This document shows positions 35,013 through 42,806 of a DNA stretch of 64,000 nucleotides, in pieces (the first letter of the stretch is position 1; each line of letters begins with the position of its first letter). A program made the position numbers and the translations under genes. This DNA is from Nocardioides zeae (GTDB lineage Bacteria > Actinomycetota > Actinomycetes > Propionibacteriales > Nocardioidaceae), in NCBI RefSeq assembly GCF_030818655.1, contig NZ_JAUTAN010000001.1, positions 3,782,001-3,846,000 of the forward strand. The letters are read 5' to 3'. The notes beneath the pieces are model-generated. The model ran no database searches and had not been told where the DNA came from. It saw nothing but the letters and a program-made list of their open reading frames with translations.

Positions 35013-35786
35013 ATGCGTGTCGCGCTCGTGCAGGAGGCCTCCGACCTCGACCCGGCGGTGAACCGCGACCGGCTCGCCGCCCGTGTCGCCGAGGCGGGCC
35101 CGGAGGTCGACCTCGTCGTGCTGCCGGAGGTCTTCGCCCGCGACTTCGGCAAGGCCGGCTCCGACGTCTCCGCGCACGCCGAGACCCTCGAGGGTCCGTT
35201 CGTCACCGCTGCCGTCGCCGCGGCCGGTGCGACGGGCACGACCGTCGTCGCCGGGATGTTCGAGCGCTCGGACGACCCGGGCCGCCCGTTCAACACGCTG
35301 GTGGTGGTCGACGGCGGGGGCGTGCGCGCGTCGTACCGCAAGATCCACCTCTACGACTCCTTCGGCTACCGGGAGTCCGACCGGCTGCTCGCCGGCCCGA
35401 TGGCGCCGGTGACCGTCGACGTCGCGGGGTTCCGGCTGGGCCTGCTGACCTGCTACGACCTGCGCTTCCCGGAGCTCGCCCGCACGCTCGTCGTCGACCA
35501 CGGCGCCGAGGTGCTCGTCTGCCCGGCGGCCTGGGTGGCCGGGGAGGGCAAGGTCCGGCACTGGAGCACGCTCGCGGCGGCCCGCGCGATCGAGAACACC
35601 GCGTACGTCGCGGCGACCGGCCAGCCCGCTCCGCGCTACAGCGGCCACTCGGTGCTGCTCGACCCGCTGGGGGCCGTGGTGGCGGAGGCGGGCCCCGACG
35701 CCGAGGTGCTCGTGGGGGAGGTGCGGCGGTCCGTGCTCGAGGACGCCCGCCGCACGAATCCGTCGCTGGCCAACCGGCGGCTGTAG
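35013..35786 (+). CDS. Carbon-nitrogen hydrolase (nitrilase superfamily)
   Basis: A 257-aa enzyme with an intact Glu-Lys-Cys triad: Glu in LPEVFARDF (about residue 39), Lys in YRKIHLYD (about 109) and Cys in LLTCYDLRFPE (about 145). The LYDSFGYRESD segment resembles the Nit1/Nit2 and deaminated-glutathione amidase branch, so hydrolysis of omega-amides or dGSH is the best guess. TACCCT lies 7 nt before ATG. Divergent to the quinone oxidoreductase. Confidence 0.88.
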   Translation: MRVALVQEASDLDPAVNRDRLAARVAEAGPEVDLVVLPEVFARDFGKAGSDVSAHAETLEGPFVTAAVAAAGATGTTVVAGMFERSDDPGRPFNTLVVVDGGGVRASYRKIHLYDSFGYRESDRLLAGPMAPVTVDVAGFRLGLLTCYDLRFPELARTLVVDHGAEVLVCPAAWVAGEGKVRHWSTLAAARAIENTAYVAATGQPAPRYSGHSVLLDPLGAVVAEAGPDAEVLVGEVRRSVLEDARRTNPSLANRRL

Positions 35787-35797
35787 CCTTGCCCGCC

Positions 35798-36781
35798 GTG
35801 CCGACCCCCACCGTCTCCCGTGAACGCCGCCTCGGTGCCTGGTGGCTGCTGGTCGTCGGCGGACTGGCGCTCCTGGTGCTCGGGGGGACCGGCGTGCTGC
35901 CCGACGTCACGGAGGGCATCGGCGCCGTCGCGGTGACGAGCGCCTACACGTGGGCGCTCGCCGCCCGCACCGGCGGCCGCCCGATCGTCTTCGCCGCGCT
36001 GGCCGCGGTGGCGGGCGCGGCCGTGCTCCTCCTCGACACCCAGGAGCTGCGCACGGGGGCGGCGGTCATGACCTGCACCGTCGGGGCCGTGCTCGGCGTG
36101 ATGGCCACGGTGCCCGCCCGCCAGTTCCTCATCGCGGTGCGCGAGGTCGTCATCGCGGTGGTGCTGTCGGGTGGTGCTGCGGTCGCGGCCGTCGGCTACG
36201 CCCCGACGATCTCGCTGGCGCGGTTCGAGTACACCGTGCTCGCGCTGTCGTTCCTCGTCGTCCTCGGCCTCGTCTACCGCCTCGGCGCCGGCCTCCACGG
36301 CCTCGGTCGCCGCGGGGTGATCGCCGTCGTCGTGGGCTCGCTCGTGCTGGCGGTGATCCTGGCGTACGCCGAGGCCCTCCGCCGCTACGGCGCCACGTCC
36401 GTCGTCGGGTCGGTGCTCGACTCCGCCAGCTGGATGCTCGAGACCGTCGGGGGCGTGCCGCGTCCGATCCAGGCGGCCCTGGGCGTGCCCGCCCTGGCCT
36501 GGGGCACCTACATGCGGGCCCGCCGCCGCCAGGGCTGGTGGCTCTGCATCTTCGGCGTGGCCGCGACGGCGCCCGTCGCCAACGGGGTCATGAACCCCTC
36601 GGCGACGCTGCTGCAGGCACTCCTCGGGGTCGTCTACTCCCTGGTGATCGGCTTCGTGATCGCCTACGTCGTGATCCGCGCCGACCTCGCCCTCACCGGC
36701 TCCCGCGGCTCGCGGGCCCGGCGCAACGAGGAGCGCAGCGCCGTGCGTCCCGAGCCGTCCCGGACGCGTCCGCTGCTCTGA
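35798..36781 (+). CDS. Polytopic membrane protein of unknown function
   Basis: A 327-aa integral membrane protein with about eight to nine helices spread over residues 15-300, ending in a basic cytosolic tail (SRGSRARRNEERSAVRPEP). No family recognised. The start GTG follows TAGCCT by 8 nt and begins 11 bp after the nitrilase stop. The helices are small-residue-rich (Ala/Val/Gly), with no charged catalytic motif. Confidence 0.75.
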   Translation: MPTPTVSRERRLGAWWLLVVGGLALLVLGGTGVLPDVTEGIGAVAVTSAYTWALAARTGGRPIVFAALAAVAGAAVLLLDTQELRTGAAVMTCTVGAVLGVMATVPARQFLIAVREVVIAVVLSGGAAVAAVGYAPTISLARFEYTVLALSFLVVLGLVYRLGAGLHGLGRRGVIAVVVGSLVLAVILAYAEALRRYGATSVVGSVLDSASWMLETVGGVPRPIQAALGVPALAWGTYMRARRRQGWWLCIFGVAATAPVANGVMNPSATLLQALLGVVYSLVIGFVIAYVVIRADLALTGSRGSRARRNEERSAVRPEPSRTRPLL

Positions 36782-36830
36782 GGCTGCTCCGAGGCCGTCC
36801 TACCCCACGGTAACGGCTAGCGTCGTGCCC

Positions 36831-37064
36831 ATGGCTCGCAAGCAGGTCGTGGAGGTCGTCGCCGAGATGGTGGCGTCGGTGGTCGAGGTCGGCTGCGCGG
36901 TCGGTGACGACGTCACCCCGCTGAGCACCGTGCTGCTGCTGGAGTCCATGAAGATGGAGATCCCCGTGCACCCCGAGCAGGCCGGTCGGGTGCGCGAGAT
37001 CAAGGTGGCGCCGGGCGACGTCATCCAGGAGGGCGACGTGCTCGTGGTGCTCGACCCCGCCTGA
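36831..37064 (+). CDS. Biotin/lipoyl carrier protein (TB7.3-like)
   Basis: A 77-aa single-domain biotin carrier. It contains LLLESMKMEIPV with the biotinylated Lys in the centre (about residue 43) and a symmetrical beta-hairpin fold (VGDDVTPLSTV and PGDVIQEGDVLVVL). Similar in size and sequence to the mycobacterial biotinylated protein TB7.3. It carries carboxyl groups for an acyl-CoA carboxylase encoded elsewhere. TAGCGT is 7 nt before ATG. Confidence 0.9.
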   Translation: MARKQVVEVVAEMVASVVEVGCAVGDDVTPLSTVLLLESMKMEIPVHPEQAGRVREIKVAPGDVIQEGDVLVVLDPA

Positions 37065-37074
37065 CCCGGCTGAG

Positions 37075-37159
37075 CAGAGGGGGCGGGATTCGAACCCGCG
37101 GTGGGTCTCCCCACGACCGCTTTCAAGGCGGTTCCGATCGGCCACTCCGGCACCCCTCC
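37075..37159 (-). tRNA. tRNA-Ser(UGA)
   Basis: 85-nt cloverleaf on the minus strand: acceptor GGAGGGG pairs with CCCCTCT (last pair G-U), anticodon loop CTTGAAA with anticodon TGA, long variable arm GTGGGGAGACCCAC typical of tRNA-Ser, T loop TTCGAAT. The discriminator base is G and the CCA end is not encoded. Reads UCA codons. Confidence 0.97.
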
Positions 37160-37214
37160 CGAGCGCGGCCGCAGCCACGCGTCGGGACCTGAGTGTAGGG
37201 GTGCTCGGGACCCC

Positions 37215-37580
37215 TCAGGCCGGGGGTGACGCGGCGAGGGCGTCCCGCACGCGGGCCGTGTGGTTGTCGACGTCGATGAGCAGCCGCATGAGGTCGCGCC
37301 GCACCACGTCGGGCTCGGGGGTCTGGAGCATGAGGGTGTCGTAGACCCGCACCCGCTCGAGGAGCGTGTTGCGCGCGTCGAGCAGGCCGGAGCCCTCCGG
37401 TGCGCGCCACGCCGGTCCGTAGGTGTCGGTCTCGTTGAGCAGCAGGCTGCGCACGCCGGCGAGCCGCTGGCGCACGGTCCAGCGCCAGTTGCCGAGCGCC
37501 GGTCCCTGGCGGCTGTGCGGGGGCGGCAGCGCGTCGAGGGCGACGTGCAGCGCGTGGAGGGCGGGGTGGGGGGTGCGCAC
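37215..37580 (-). CDS. Hypothetical helical protein
   Basis: A 121-aa predicted soluble, helical protein (HPALHALHVALDALPPP, LLLNETDTYGPAWRAPEG, ARNTLLERVRVYDTLML). No family recognised. GAGGAG (37587-37592) abuts an ATG at 37586, leaving no spacer, while a GTG six bases later has correct spacing; I take that GTG as the start, though the ATG is possible. The gene is divergent from the PH-like membrane protein, with a CRP-like site between them. Confidence 0.6.
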   Translation of the reverse strand: MRTPHPALHALHVALDALPPPHSRQGPALGNWRWTVRQRLAGVRSLLLNETDTYGPAWRAPEGSGLLDARNTLLERVRVYDTLMLQTPEPDVVRRDLMRLLIDVDNHTARVRDALAASPPA

Positions 37581-37633
37581 GTTCATCTCCTCGGGCGACG
37601 GTCGGGGACGGTCGGGACGGGTCCCGCCACGAG

Positions 37634-37649
37634 TGTGACACGTGTCACC
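37634..37649. promoter_or_regulatory. CRP/GlxR-type cAMP receptor site
   Basis: TGTGACACGTGTCACC contains GTGA-N6-TCAC exactly, and its central 14 bp (GTGACACGTGTCAC) form a perfect palindrome. It lies between two divergent genes, centred about 33 bp before the start of the plus-strand gene, which would cover the -35 region. Binding by a CRP/GlxR protein is inferred from the consensus. Confidence 0.6.
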
Positions 37650-37674
37650 ACATGCCGTGGGGGACAATGGTCCG

Positions 37675-38124
37675 GTGCAGCAGGACATCCGCCTCGCCCC
37701 CGCCGTCGCCGCCCGGCTCCTCGGCACCGCCGTCGTCGTCCTCGGCGTGGTCGCCGTCGTGCTCTTCGCGGGCGCCTGGCTCCTCGACGTCTCCCCGGCC
37801 GTGCCCGTGCTCGTCGTCGCGGTGCTGCTGTTCCTGCTCGGGGCCGCGGGGTTGCACCTGCTGACCCGCGCCTACGTCGTGCGCCTGACCGAGGACGGCT
37901 ACCTGGTGCGCCTCGTGCGCGGCGCGGGCGTGACCCGCGCGCGGTGGGTGGACGTCGAGGACGCCGTGACGACGTACGTCGCGGACGAGCCCTGCGTGGT
38001 GCTGCGGCTCAAGGACGGGGGGTCCACGACCATCCCCGTCACGTTCCTCGCGGGCGACCGGGAGCAGTTCGTCGAGCTGGTCCACGAGCGGCTGATGCGG
38101 GGCCGGGGCCTGCGCCGGCTCTGA
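37675..38124 (+). CDS. Two-helix membrane protein with PH-like domain
   Basis: A 149-aa protein with two adjacent membrane helices (residues ~13-34 and 39-60), then a cytosolic beta-strand region (TRAYVVRLTEDGYLVRLVRG to DGGSTTIPVTFL) with the pattern of bacterial PH domains. GACAAT lies 6 nt before the GTG start. Role unknown; possibly controlled by the CRP-like site just upstream. Confidence 0.7.
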   Translation: MQQDIRLAPAVAARLLGTAVVVLGVVAVVLFAGAWLLDVSPAVPVLVVAVLLFLLGAAGLHLLTRAYVVRLTEDGYLVRLVRGAGVTRARWVDVEDAVTTYVADEPCVVLRLKDGGSTTIPVTFLAGDREQFVELVHERLMRGRGLRRL

Positions 38125-38180
38125 GCGCCACCTGATTGGGCGCGGCCCGGCTGCTCTGTGTAGCCTGTGACGGCTGTCGA

Positions 38181-38271
38181 GGAGGCGTCGCCTAGTCCGG
38201 TCTATGGCGCCCGCCTGCTAAGCGGGTTTGGGGCTACAACCCCATCGAGGGTTCAAATCCCTCCGCCTCCG
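38181..38271 (+). tRNA. tRNA-Ser(GCU)
   Basis: 91-nt cloverleaf: acceptor GGAGGCG with CGCCTCC, anticodon stem CCCGC/GCGGG with loop CTGCTAA (anticodon GCT), long variable arm TTTGGGGCTACAACCCC, T loop TTCAAAT, discriminator G. A TTGGGC and TAGCCT pair lies upstream, a plausible promoter. A strong terminator follows 6 bp later. Confidence 0.97.
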
Positions 38272-38277
38272 CAGTGC

Positions 38278-38309
38278 CTGAGCCCCACGGGTCCGCCCGT
38301 GGGGCTCAG
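38278..38309 (+). terminator. Terminator of tRNA-Ser(GCU)
   Basis: A perfect 14-bp stem CTGAGCCCCACGGG with a TCCG tetraloop, starting 6 bp after the tRNA, followed by a T/C-rich stretch. Confidence 0.85.
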
Positions 38310-38456
38310 TCGTTCTCCCGGACTGCACATTCCTGCAGGAAATCGCATTGCACAGACATGACCCGGCCTTTCCCTGACGGGAACCCTTCTCATGCAGCAG
38401 TATGGGACGAGCGGGCCAGAGGGACCCGTCACTGTCAGCGCAACGAGGGAGCCACC

Positions 38457-38639
38457 ATGAAGTTCGTCCGCCGCGCCGGACTCGCGGTCGCTGCTGCCGC
38501 CGTCAGCATCGGCCTGATCGGCGCCGCCGCCGGCTCCGCCCACGCCGACACCAGCTGGGGCCAGAAGAAGCGCATCGCCGTCGTCCAGACCGCCCCCGTC
38601 CAGGACGAGCCGAGCGACACCAGCTGGGGCCAGGGCTGA
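38457..38639 (+). CDS. Exported 60-aa peptide with duplicated DTSWGQ motif
   Basis: A 60-aa precursor. Residues 1-30 are a classical signal peptide (KFVRRAG, hydrophobic core, SAHA cleavage site). Cleavage would release a 30-residue mature peptide that begins DTSWGQ (31-36), has a basic centre (KKRIAVVQ) and an acidic part (QDEPS), and repeats DTSWGQ at 54-59 before a final Gly. The two copies are encoded by identical 18-base sequences, 38547-38564 and 38616-38633. SD GAGGGAG lies 6 nt before ATG. It converges on a LuxR-type regulator gene with a shared terminator between. Not a known peptide to me; a secreted signal or precursor is possible. Confidence 0.75.
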   Translation: MKFVRRAGLAVAAAAVSIGLIGAAAGSAHADTSWGQKKRIAVVQTAPVQDEPSDTSWGQG

Positions 38640-38657
38640 TCCTGACCCCCACCAGCT

Positions 38658-38718
38658 CCTGAGGCGAGGACCAACCCAACCCCCACAGTGCGGTCCCTGC
38701 CCCCCGGCTCGCCTCAGG
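38658..38718 (+). other. Long-range inverted repeat after the peptide gene
   Basis: Arms CCTGAGGCGAG (38658-38668) and CTCGCCTCAGG (38708-38718) are perfect complements enclosing a 39-nt C-rich loop, directly before the main terminator. It may form an extended 3' RNA structure. Confidence 0.6.
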
Positions 38719-38722
38719 TGTG

Positions 38723-38751
38723 AGGGCGGTGGCGCCATGCGCCACCGCCCT
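38723..38751. terminator. Terminator between peptide and regulator genes
   Basis: A perfect 12-bp stem AGGGCGGTGGCG with a CCATG loop, followed by TGTTCTCTT on the plus strand. It is the best rho-independent terminator in the window and can act from both directions between the two converging genes. Confidence 0.88.
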
Positions 38752-38776
38752 TGTTCTCTTCCCGGGCCCCGGTGCC

Positions 38777-39778
38777 TCAGGACGACTCGGGACGCTCGTG
38801 CCCGGACACGCCGCGCTGCCCCATCGTGTAGCCGAGCTGGAAGCGCGTCTGCGCCTCGAACTCGTCCTTCAGGTCCGCGACGTAGCCCGCGTAGGTGCGG
38901 GGGCTGACGCCGAGCCGCTTCGCGCTCACCGGGTCCGCGTGGCCCTCGATGAGCATCCGGATGGTCATGGCCCGCTGCTCCGCCGCGATGTCCCGCAGCA
39001 TGGAGCTCTCGTTGTTGGAGAACGCCCGACCGCGCTCCCAGTGCCGCTCGAAGACGTCGACGAGGTAGGCCACGAGCGAGGGCTCGCGGATGGCGATGGC
39101 CACCGAGTGGCCCTCCCGGCCCGGGATGATGGCGACCATCCGGTCGACCACGATCATGCGGTTGAAGAACTCGTCGAGCGTGCGCACCTCGGCGCCGCGC
39201 TCGGTGACGGTCGCGACGTACTTGTGCGTGATCGAGCTGCGGCGCGCCGCGTGCTGGTAGAGCGTGCGCATCCGCACGCCGCGCTCCAGCGCCCGCACGT
39301 CGCGCTCGGCGGCCTTCGCCAGCGAGCCGGAGTTGCGGCCGACCTGCGGCTGCGCGGTGAGCAGCTCGGACTCGGCGTCGGCCACCACGGCGGCGATGTA
39401 GGGGTCGATGGCGTCGCCACGGATCTCGGTGATCGGCCCGGCGGCTGGCTGCGGCGCGCGGCGCCACGCCTGCGAGAGCGCGCCGAACGTGCGGGCCCAC
39501 GCCGACGACTCGGCCAGCAGCTCCGCGCCGCGCTGCCCGAGCGGGGTGACGACCTGGGAGGTCGCCGCGGTGGGGTCGACCGCCACCCACCGCTTGGTGC
39601 GCGGGTCGAGCCCGAGCAGGCCGAGCTCCACCAGGAGCGCGTACGGCGCGTGCAACGCCCCGCCGCGGGCGATGCGCGGGTCGTCGTCGGCCAGGCCGCC
39701 CCCGGCCAGCACCTCCTCGTAGAGCGGGATCCCCGACTCCTCGAAGAGCGCGCGCTGCTCCGGACCCACCTCGACCAT
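38777..39778 (-). CDS. LuxR-type regulator with TrmB-like N-terminus
   Basis: A 333-aa transcriptional regulator. Residues ~20-110 look like a TrmB-type winged helix (GGALHAPYALLVELGLLGLD, LGQRGAELLAE). Residues ~160-260 are a ligand/PLD-like region (RGVRMRTLYQH, YVATVTERGAEVRTLDEFFNRM). The C-terminal ~60 residues are a LuxR helix-turn-helix (LIEGHADPVSAKRLGVSPRTYAGYVADL). No membrane segment or phospho-acceptor domain. Streptomyces carries many similar regulators of unknown input. It faces the small DTSWGQ peptide gene tail-to-tail, so the peptide may be its signal; this is inference. Confidence 0.8.
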   Translation of the reverse strand: MVEVGPEQRALFEESGIPLYEEVLAGGGLADDDPRIARGGALHAPYALLVELGLLGLDPRTKRWVAVDPTAATSQVVTPLGQRGAELLAESSAWARTFGALSQAWRRAPQPAAGPITEIRGDAIDPYIAAVVADAESELLTAQPQVGRNSGSLAKAAERDVRALERGVRMRTLYQHAARRSSITHKYVATVTERGAEVRTLDEFFNRMIVVDRMVAIIPGREGHSVAIAIREPSLVAYLVDVFERHWERGRAFSNNESSMLRDIAAEQRAMTIRMLIEGHADPVSAKRLGVSPRTYAGYVADLKDEFEAQTRFQLGYTMGQRGVSGHERPESS

Positions 39779-39842
39779 CCACGACCTCCGACCCGCGTCC
39801 GGCTGCTCCCGACCCCCGGCCCCGATGATCCCATGGAACGCA

Positions 39843-39873
39843 CGACGCCCCCGGCCGTCGGCCGGGGGCGTCG
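39843..39873. terminator. Terminator of pckG
   Basis: A perfect 14-bp stem CGACGCCCCCGGCC with a GTC loop, 16 bp past the pckG stop on the minus strand. Confidence 0.85.
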
Positions 39874-39888
39874 CGGGGGGAGCGGCGG

Positions 39889-41736
39889 TCAGAGACCGAG
39901 GCGCGCCTTGAGGCCGTCGAGCTCGGTCCAGAGCACGGACGGCAGGTCGTCGCCGAACTTCTCGAACCACTCGGTGATCTGCGGGATCTCGGCCTTCCAC
40001 TCGTCGACGTCGACCGCGAGCGCGGCGGCGAGCGCCTCGGGCGTCAGGTCGAGACCGTCGATGTCGAACGAGCCCTCGGCCGGCACGTGACCGATCGGGG
40101 TCTCGACGGCGGCGGCCTGGCCGTCGATGCGCTCGACGATCCACTTCAGCACCCGGCTGTTCTCGCCGAACCCGGGCCACAGGAAGCCGCCCTCGTCGTC
40201 GCGGCGGAACCAGTTGACGTAGAAGATCTTCGGCAGCTTGGCGGCGTCGTTGTCCTTGCCGATGTTGATCCAGTGGCCGAAGTAGTCGCCCGCGTTGTAG
40301 CCGATGAACGGCAGCATCGCCATCGGGTCGCGACGCACGACGCCGACCGCGCCGATCGCGGCGGCCGTGGTCTCGCTCGACAGGGTCGCGCCGAGGAACG
40401 TGCCGTGGGTCCAGTCACGGGCCTCGAACACGAGCGGGATGGTCGTCTTGCGGCGACCGCCGAAGAGGATCGCGTCGATCGGCACGCCACGCGGGTCGTC
40501 GTACTCGGCCGCGAGGATGTCGCACTGCTTGATCGGGGTGCAGTAGCGCGAGTTGGGGTGGCTGGAGAGCTCGTCGCTCTCGGGCGTCCAGGGGTTGCCC
40601 TTCCAGTCGGTCGCCCGCGCCGGCGGGTTCTCGAGGCCCTCCCACCAGACGTCGCCGTCCTCGGTGAGCGCGACGTTCGTGAAGAGCGAGTTGCCCTTGT
40701 TGATGGTGGCCATCGCGTGCGGGTTGGTGTGCTCGTTGGTGCCGGGGGCGACGCCGAAGAAGCCGTACTCCGGGTTCACGGCCCACAGGCGCCCGTCGGG
40801 GCCGATGCGCATCCAGGCGATGTCGTCGCCGAGCGTCTCGACCTTCCAGCCCGGGATGGTGGGCTTGAGCATGGCGAGGTTGGTCTTGCCACAGGCGCTG
40901 GGGAATGCGGCCGCGACGTACTTCACGACGCCCTGCGGGCTCGTGAGCTTGAGGATGAGCATGTGCTCGGCGAGCCAGCCCTCGTCGCGGGCGATGACGC
41001 TCGCGATGCGCAGGGCGTAGCACTTCTTGCCGAGCAGGGCGTTGCCGCCGTAGCCCGAGCCGAAGGACCAGATCGCGCGCTCCTCGGGGAACTGCACGAT
41101 GTACTTGGTCTCGTTGCACGGCCAGGCGACGTCCGCCTCGCCCTCGGCGAGCGGGTGGCCGACGGAGTGCAGCGCGGGCACCCACTTGACCTCCGCGCCG
41201 GACGCGTCGAGCTCCTCGATGCGGCGGAGCACGTTGGTGCCGAGGCGGGCCATGACGCGCATGGAGACCGTGACGTAGGCGGAGTCGGTGATCTCGACGC
41301 CGAACATCGGCTGCTCGGCCTCGAGGTGTCCCATGACGAAGGGGATGACGTACATCGTGCGCCCGCGCATGCAGCCCGCGTAGAGCCCACGCATGAGCTC
41401 CTTCATCTCCTCCGGCGCCATCCAGTTGTTGGTGGGGCCGGCGTCGCGCTCGTCGACGGAGCAGATGTAGGTGCGGTCCTCGACCCGCGCCACGTCGATC
41501 GGGTCGGAGGCGCCGTAGAAGGAGTTCGGCTTGAGCTCGGGGTTGAGGCGGGTGAAGGTGCCCGTCCCGACGAGCGCGTCGGTCAGCTCCGTCCACTCCT
41601 CGTCGGAGCCGGTCACCCAGTGGATGCGCGCGGGCTGCGTGAGCTCGGCGACCTCCTCGACCCAGGCGAGGATCCCGGCGTGCGTGGTGGGCGGCGTGGA
41701 GTCCGTGGACTCGGGGGCGGTGGCGGTGGCGGTCAT
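39889..41736 (-). CDS. pckG: Phosphoenolpyruvate carboxykinase (GTP)
   Basis: Gluconeogenic enzyme of 615 aa converting oxaloacetate and GTP to PEP, GDP and CO2. Full length, with the GTP-type hallmarks: [13 protein letters not shown] (P-loop with the hyper-reactive Cys), [41 protein letters not shown], and the [14 protein letters not shown] guanine site. SD GAGAGG lies upstream of ATG. Monocistronic between two terminators. Confidence 0.97.
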   Translation of the reverse strand: MTATATAPESTDSTPPTTHAGILAWVEEVAELTQPARIHWVTGSDEEWTELTDALVGTGTFTRLNPELKPNSFYGASDPIDVARVEDRTYICSVDERDAGPTNNWMAPEEMKELMRGLYAGCMRGRTMYVIPFVMGHLEAEQPMFGVEITDSAYVTVSMRVMARLGTNVLRRIEELDASGAEVKWVPALHSVGHPLAEGEADVAWPCNETKYIVQFPEERAIWSFGSGYGGNALLGKKCYALRIASVIARDEGWLAEHMLILKLTSPQGVVKYVAAAFPSACGKTNLAMLKPTIPGWKVETLGDDIAWMRIGPDGRLWAVNPEYGFFGVAPGTNEHTNPHAMATINKGNSLFTNVALTEDGDVWWEGLENPPARATDWKGNPWTPESDELSSHPNSRYCTPIKQCDILAAEYDDPRGVPIDAILFGGRRKTTIPLVFEARDWTHGTFLGATLSSETTAAAIGAVGVVRRDPMAMLPFIGYNAGDYFGHWINIGKDNDAAKLPKIFYVNWFRRDDEGGFLWPGFGENSRVLKWIVERIDGQAAAVETPIGHVPAEGSFDIDGLDLTPEALAAALAVDVDEWKAEIPQITEWFEKFGDDLPSVLWTELDGLKARLGL

Positions 41737-41848
41737 GGTTACCTCTCGCGCTTCCGACGTGACCCGCCTCGGCAGGGCCCCGCCGGCCGTCGAGCGTGTC
41801 GACGGTGTGGTCGGAGTGCTTGATCGCGCGGCGTCGTCGACGGCGATG

Positions 41849-41869
41849 CCGGGCTCGTGGCGAGCCCGG
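41849..41869 (-). terminator. Terminator-like hairpin upstream of pckG
   Basis: Perfect 9-bp arms CCGGGCTCG/CGAGCCCGG with a TGG loop, 33 bp after the stop of the Gly-rich membrane protein gene (minus strand), so it probably ends that transcript. The rest of the 165-bp gap is the presumed pckG promoter. Confidence 0.6.
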
Positions 41870-41901
41870 GTTGAGGTGAGGCTAGACGGGCCCTGACGGG
41901 T

Positions 41902-42792
41902 TCACCATTGGATCGGTCTAAGCGTGGGTCGAACCCACGACACGGCGTCGTAGACGTGACCTGCACCACTTCTGACCTGGCACTTCACCCGATCGGGCCA
42001 GCGCGAGCGCTCGATCGGCGCGGCGCTCAGAAGCCCCCGTCCGAACCCTCCACCGTCGAACCCGCCGCCGTCGAAGCCGCTCCCGTCGTAGCCTCCGCCC
42101 TCGAGGTCGTGGCCCGCCGTCCCGAGCGCGGGACCGGCCAGGACCGCCCCGAGGAACACGGCGGGGAAGAGGCCCTGCGCGGCGGCGTTGCCGTAGTAGC
42201 CGCTCACGTAGGGCCGGTAGGCCGCCCCGCCGTCGTACCAGGGCACCATCGCGCCGTCGCGGCGCACCATGCGCGTGTCGGGGTCGGCGCCCGCGGCGAG
42301 CCGCTCGGCGTCGGCGCGGCAGACGGGCACGTCGCGCTCGATCCCGCCGGGCGGTGCCCAGGCCACCTCCGTGGTCGAGGGTCCGTGGGCGGGGTTGAAG
42401 AAGCAGGGCGACAGGCGCTGCGGCAGCGGCTCGTCCGCCTGGCGGGCCAGCACGCACGCCATGGCGTGCCGCCCGTCCTCCAGGGACCGGGTGACGCCCT
42501 TGACGTCGGCGGGCTGCTGCACGTCGCGGAGCAGGTCCTTCGCCGCCTCGTAGGCGTCGAGCGCCCGCTGGTAGTCCTGGCGCATCGGTGCGTCGAGGTC
42601 CGTCACCAGGGTCTCGACGTGCAGCTCCTGCAGCTCCTCGCCGAAGCGCGTGACGTCCTCCTCGGCGACCGCCGTCACGCGGCGCAGGGCGTCGGCGGCG
42701 GCGAGGCGCTCGGCCCGTCGGCGCCGCACGACGACCACCCCCGCCGCAGCGGCGAGAGCGACCAGGACCAGCAGCACGACCCACCCCGTCAT
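41902..42792 (-). CDS. Membrane-anchored protein with Gly-rich tail, likely frameshifted end
   Basis: A 296-aa protein of unknown function: N-terminal helix (residues 3-22), basic RRRRAER, a helical domain (about residues 30-110), a cysteine-containing globular region (PCFFNPAHGPSTTEVAW), then a second hydrophobic segment and a Gly/Phe/Asp-rich tract (GGGYDGSGFDGGGFDGGGF). After this tract come 46 residues of unrelated composition. A shift of one base near 42041-42046 would instead end the protein with DGGF and a stop, the usual end of such Gly-rich proteins, so a recent frameshift or sequence error is likely. TAGGCT 6 nt before ATG. Confidence 0.65.
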   Translation of the reverse strand: MTGWVVLLVLVALAAAAGVVVVRRRRAERLAAADALRRVTAVAEEDVTRFGEELQELHVETLVTDLDAPMRQDYQRALDAYEAAKDLLRDVQQPADVKGVTRSLEDGRHAMACVLARQADEPLPQRLSPCFFNPAHGPSTTEVAWAPPGGIERDVPVCRADAERLAAGADPDTRMVRRDGAMVPWYDGGAAYRPYVSGYYGNAAAQGLFPAVFLGAVLAGPALGTAGHDLEGGGYDGSGFDGGGFDGGGFGRGLLSAAPIERSRWPDRVKCQVRSGAGHVYDAVSWVRPTLRPIQW

Positions 42793-42806
42793 GGGTCGAG
42801 CCTAGG

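Noticed and set aside
38181..38640. Genomic island at tRNA-Ser(GCU)
   Set aside because: No integrase, and no repeated copy of the tRNA 3' end found downstream; the following genes look like ordinary chromosome.
41918..41960. tRNA-like T-arm (GTGGGTTCGACCCAC on the minus strand)
   Set aside because: No matching acceptor, D or anticodon arms occur within 90 bases; the sequence lies in the 3' end of a coding region.
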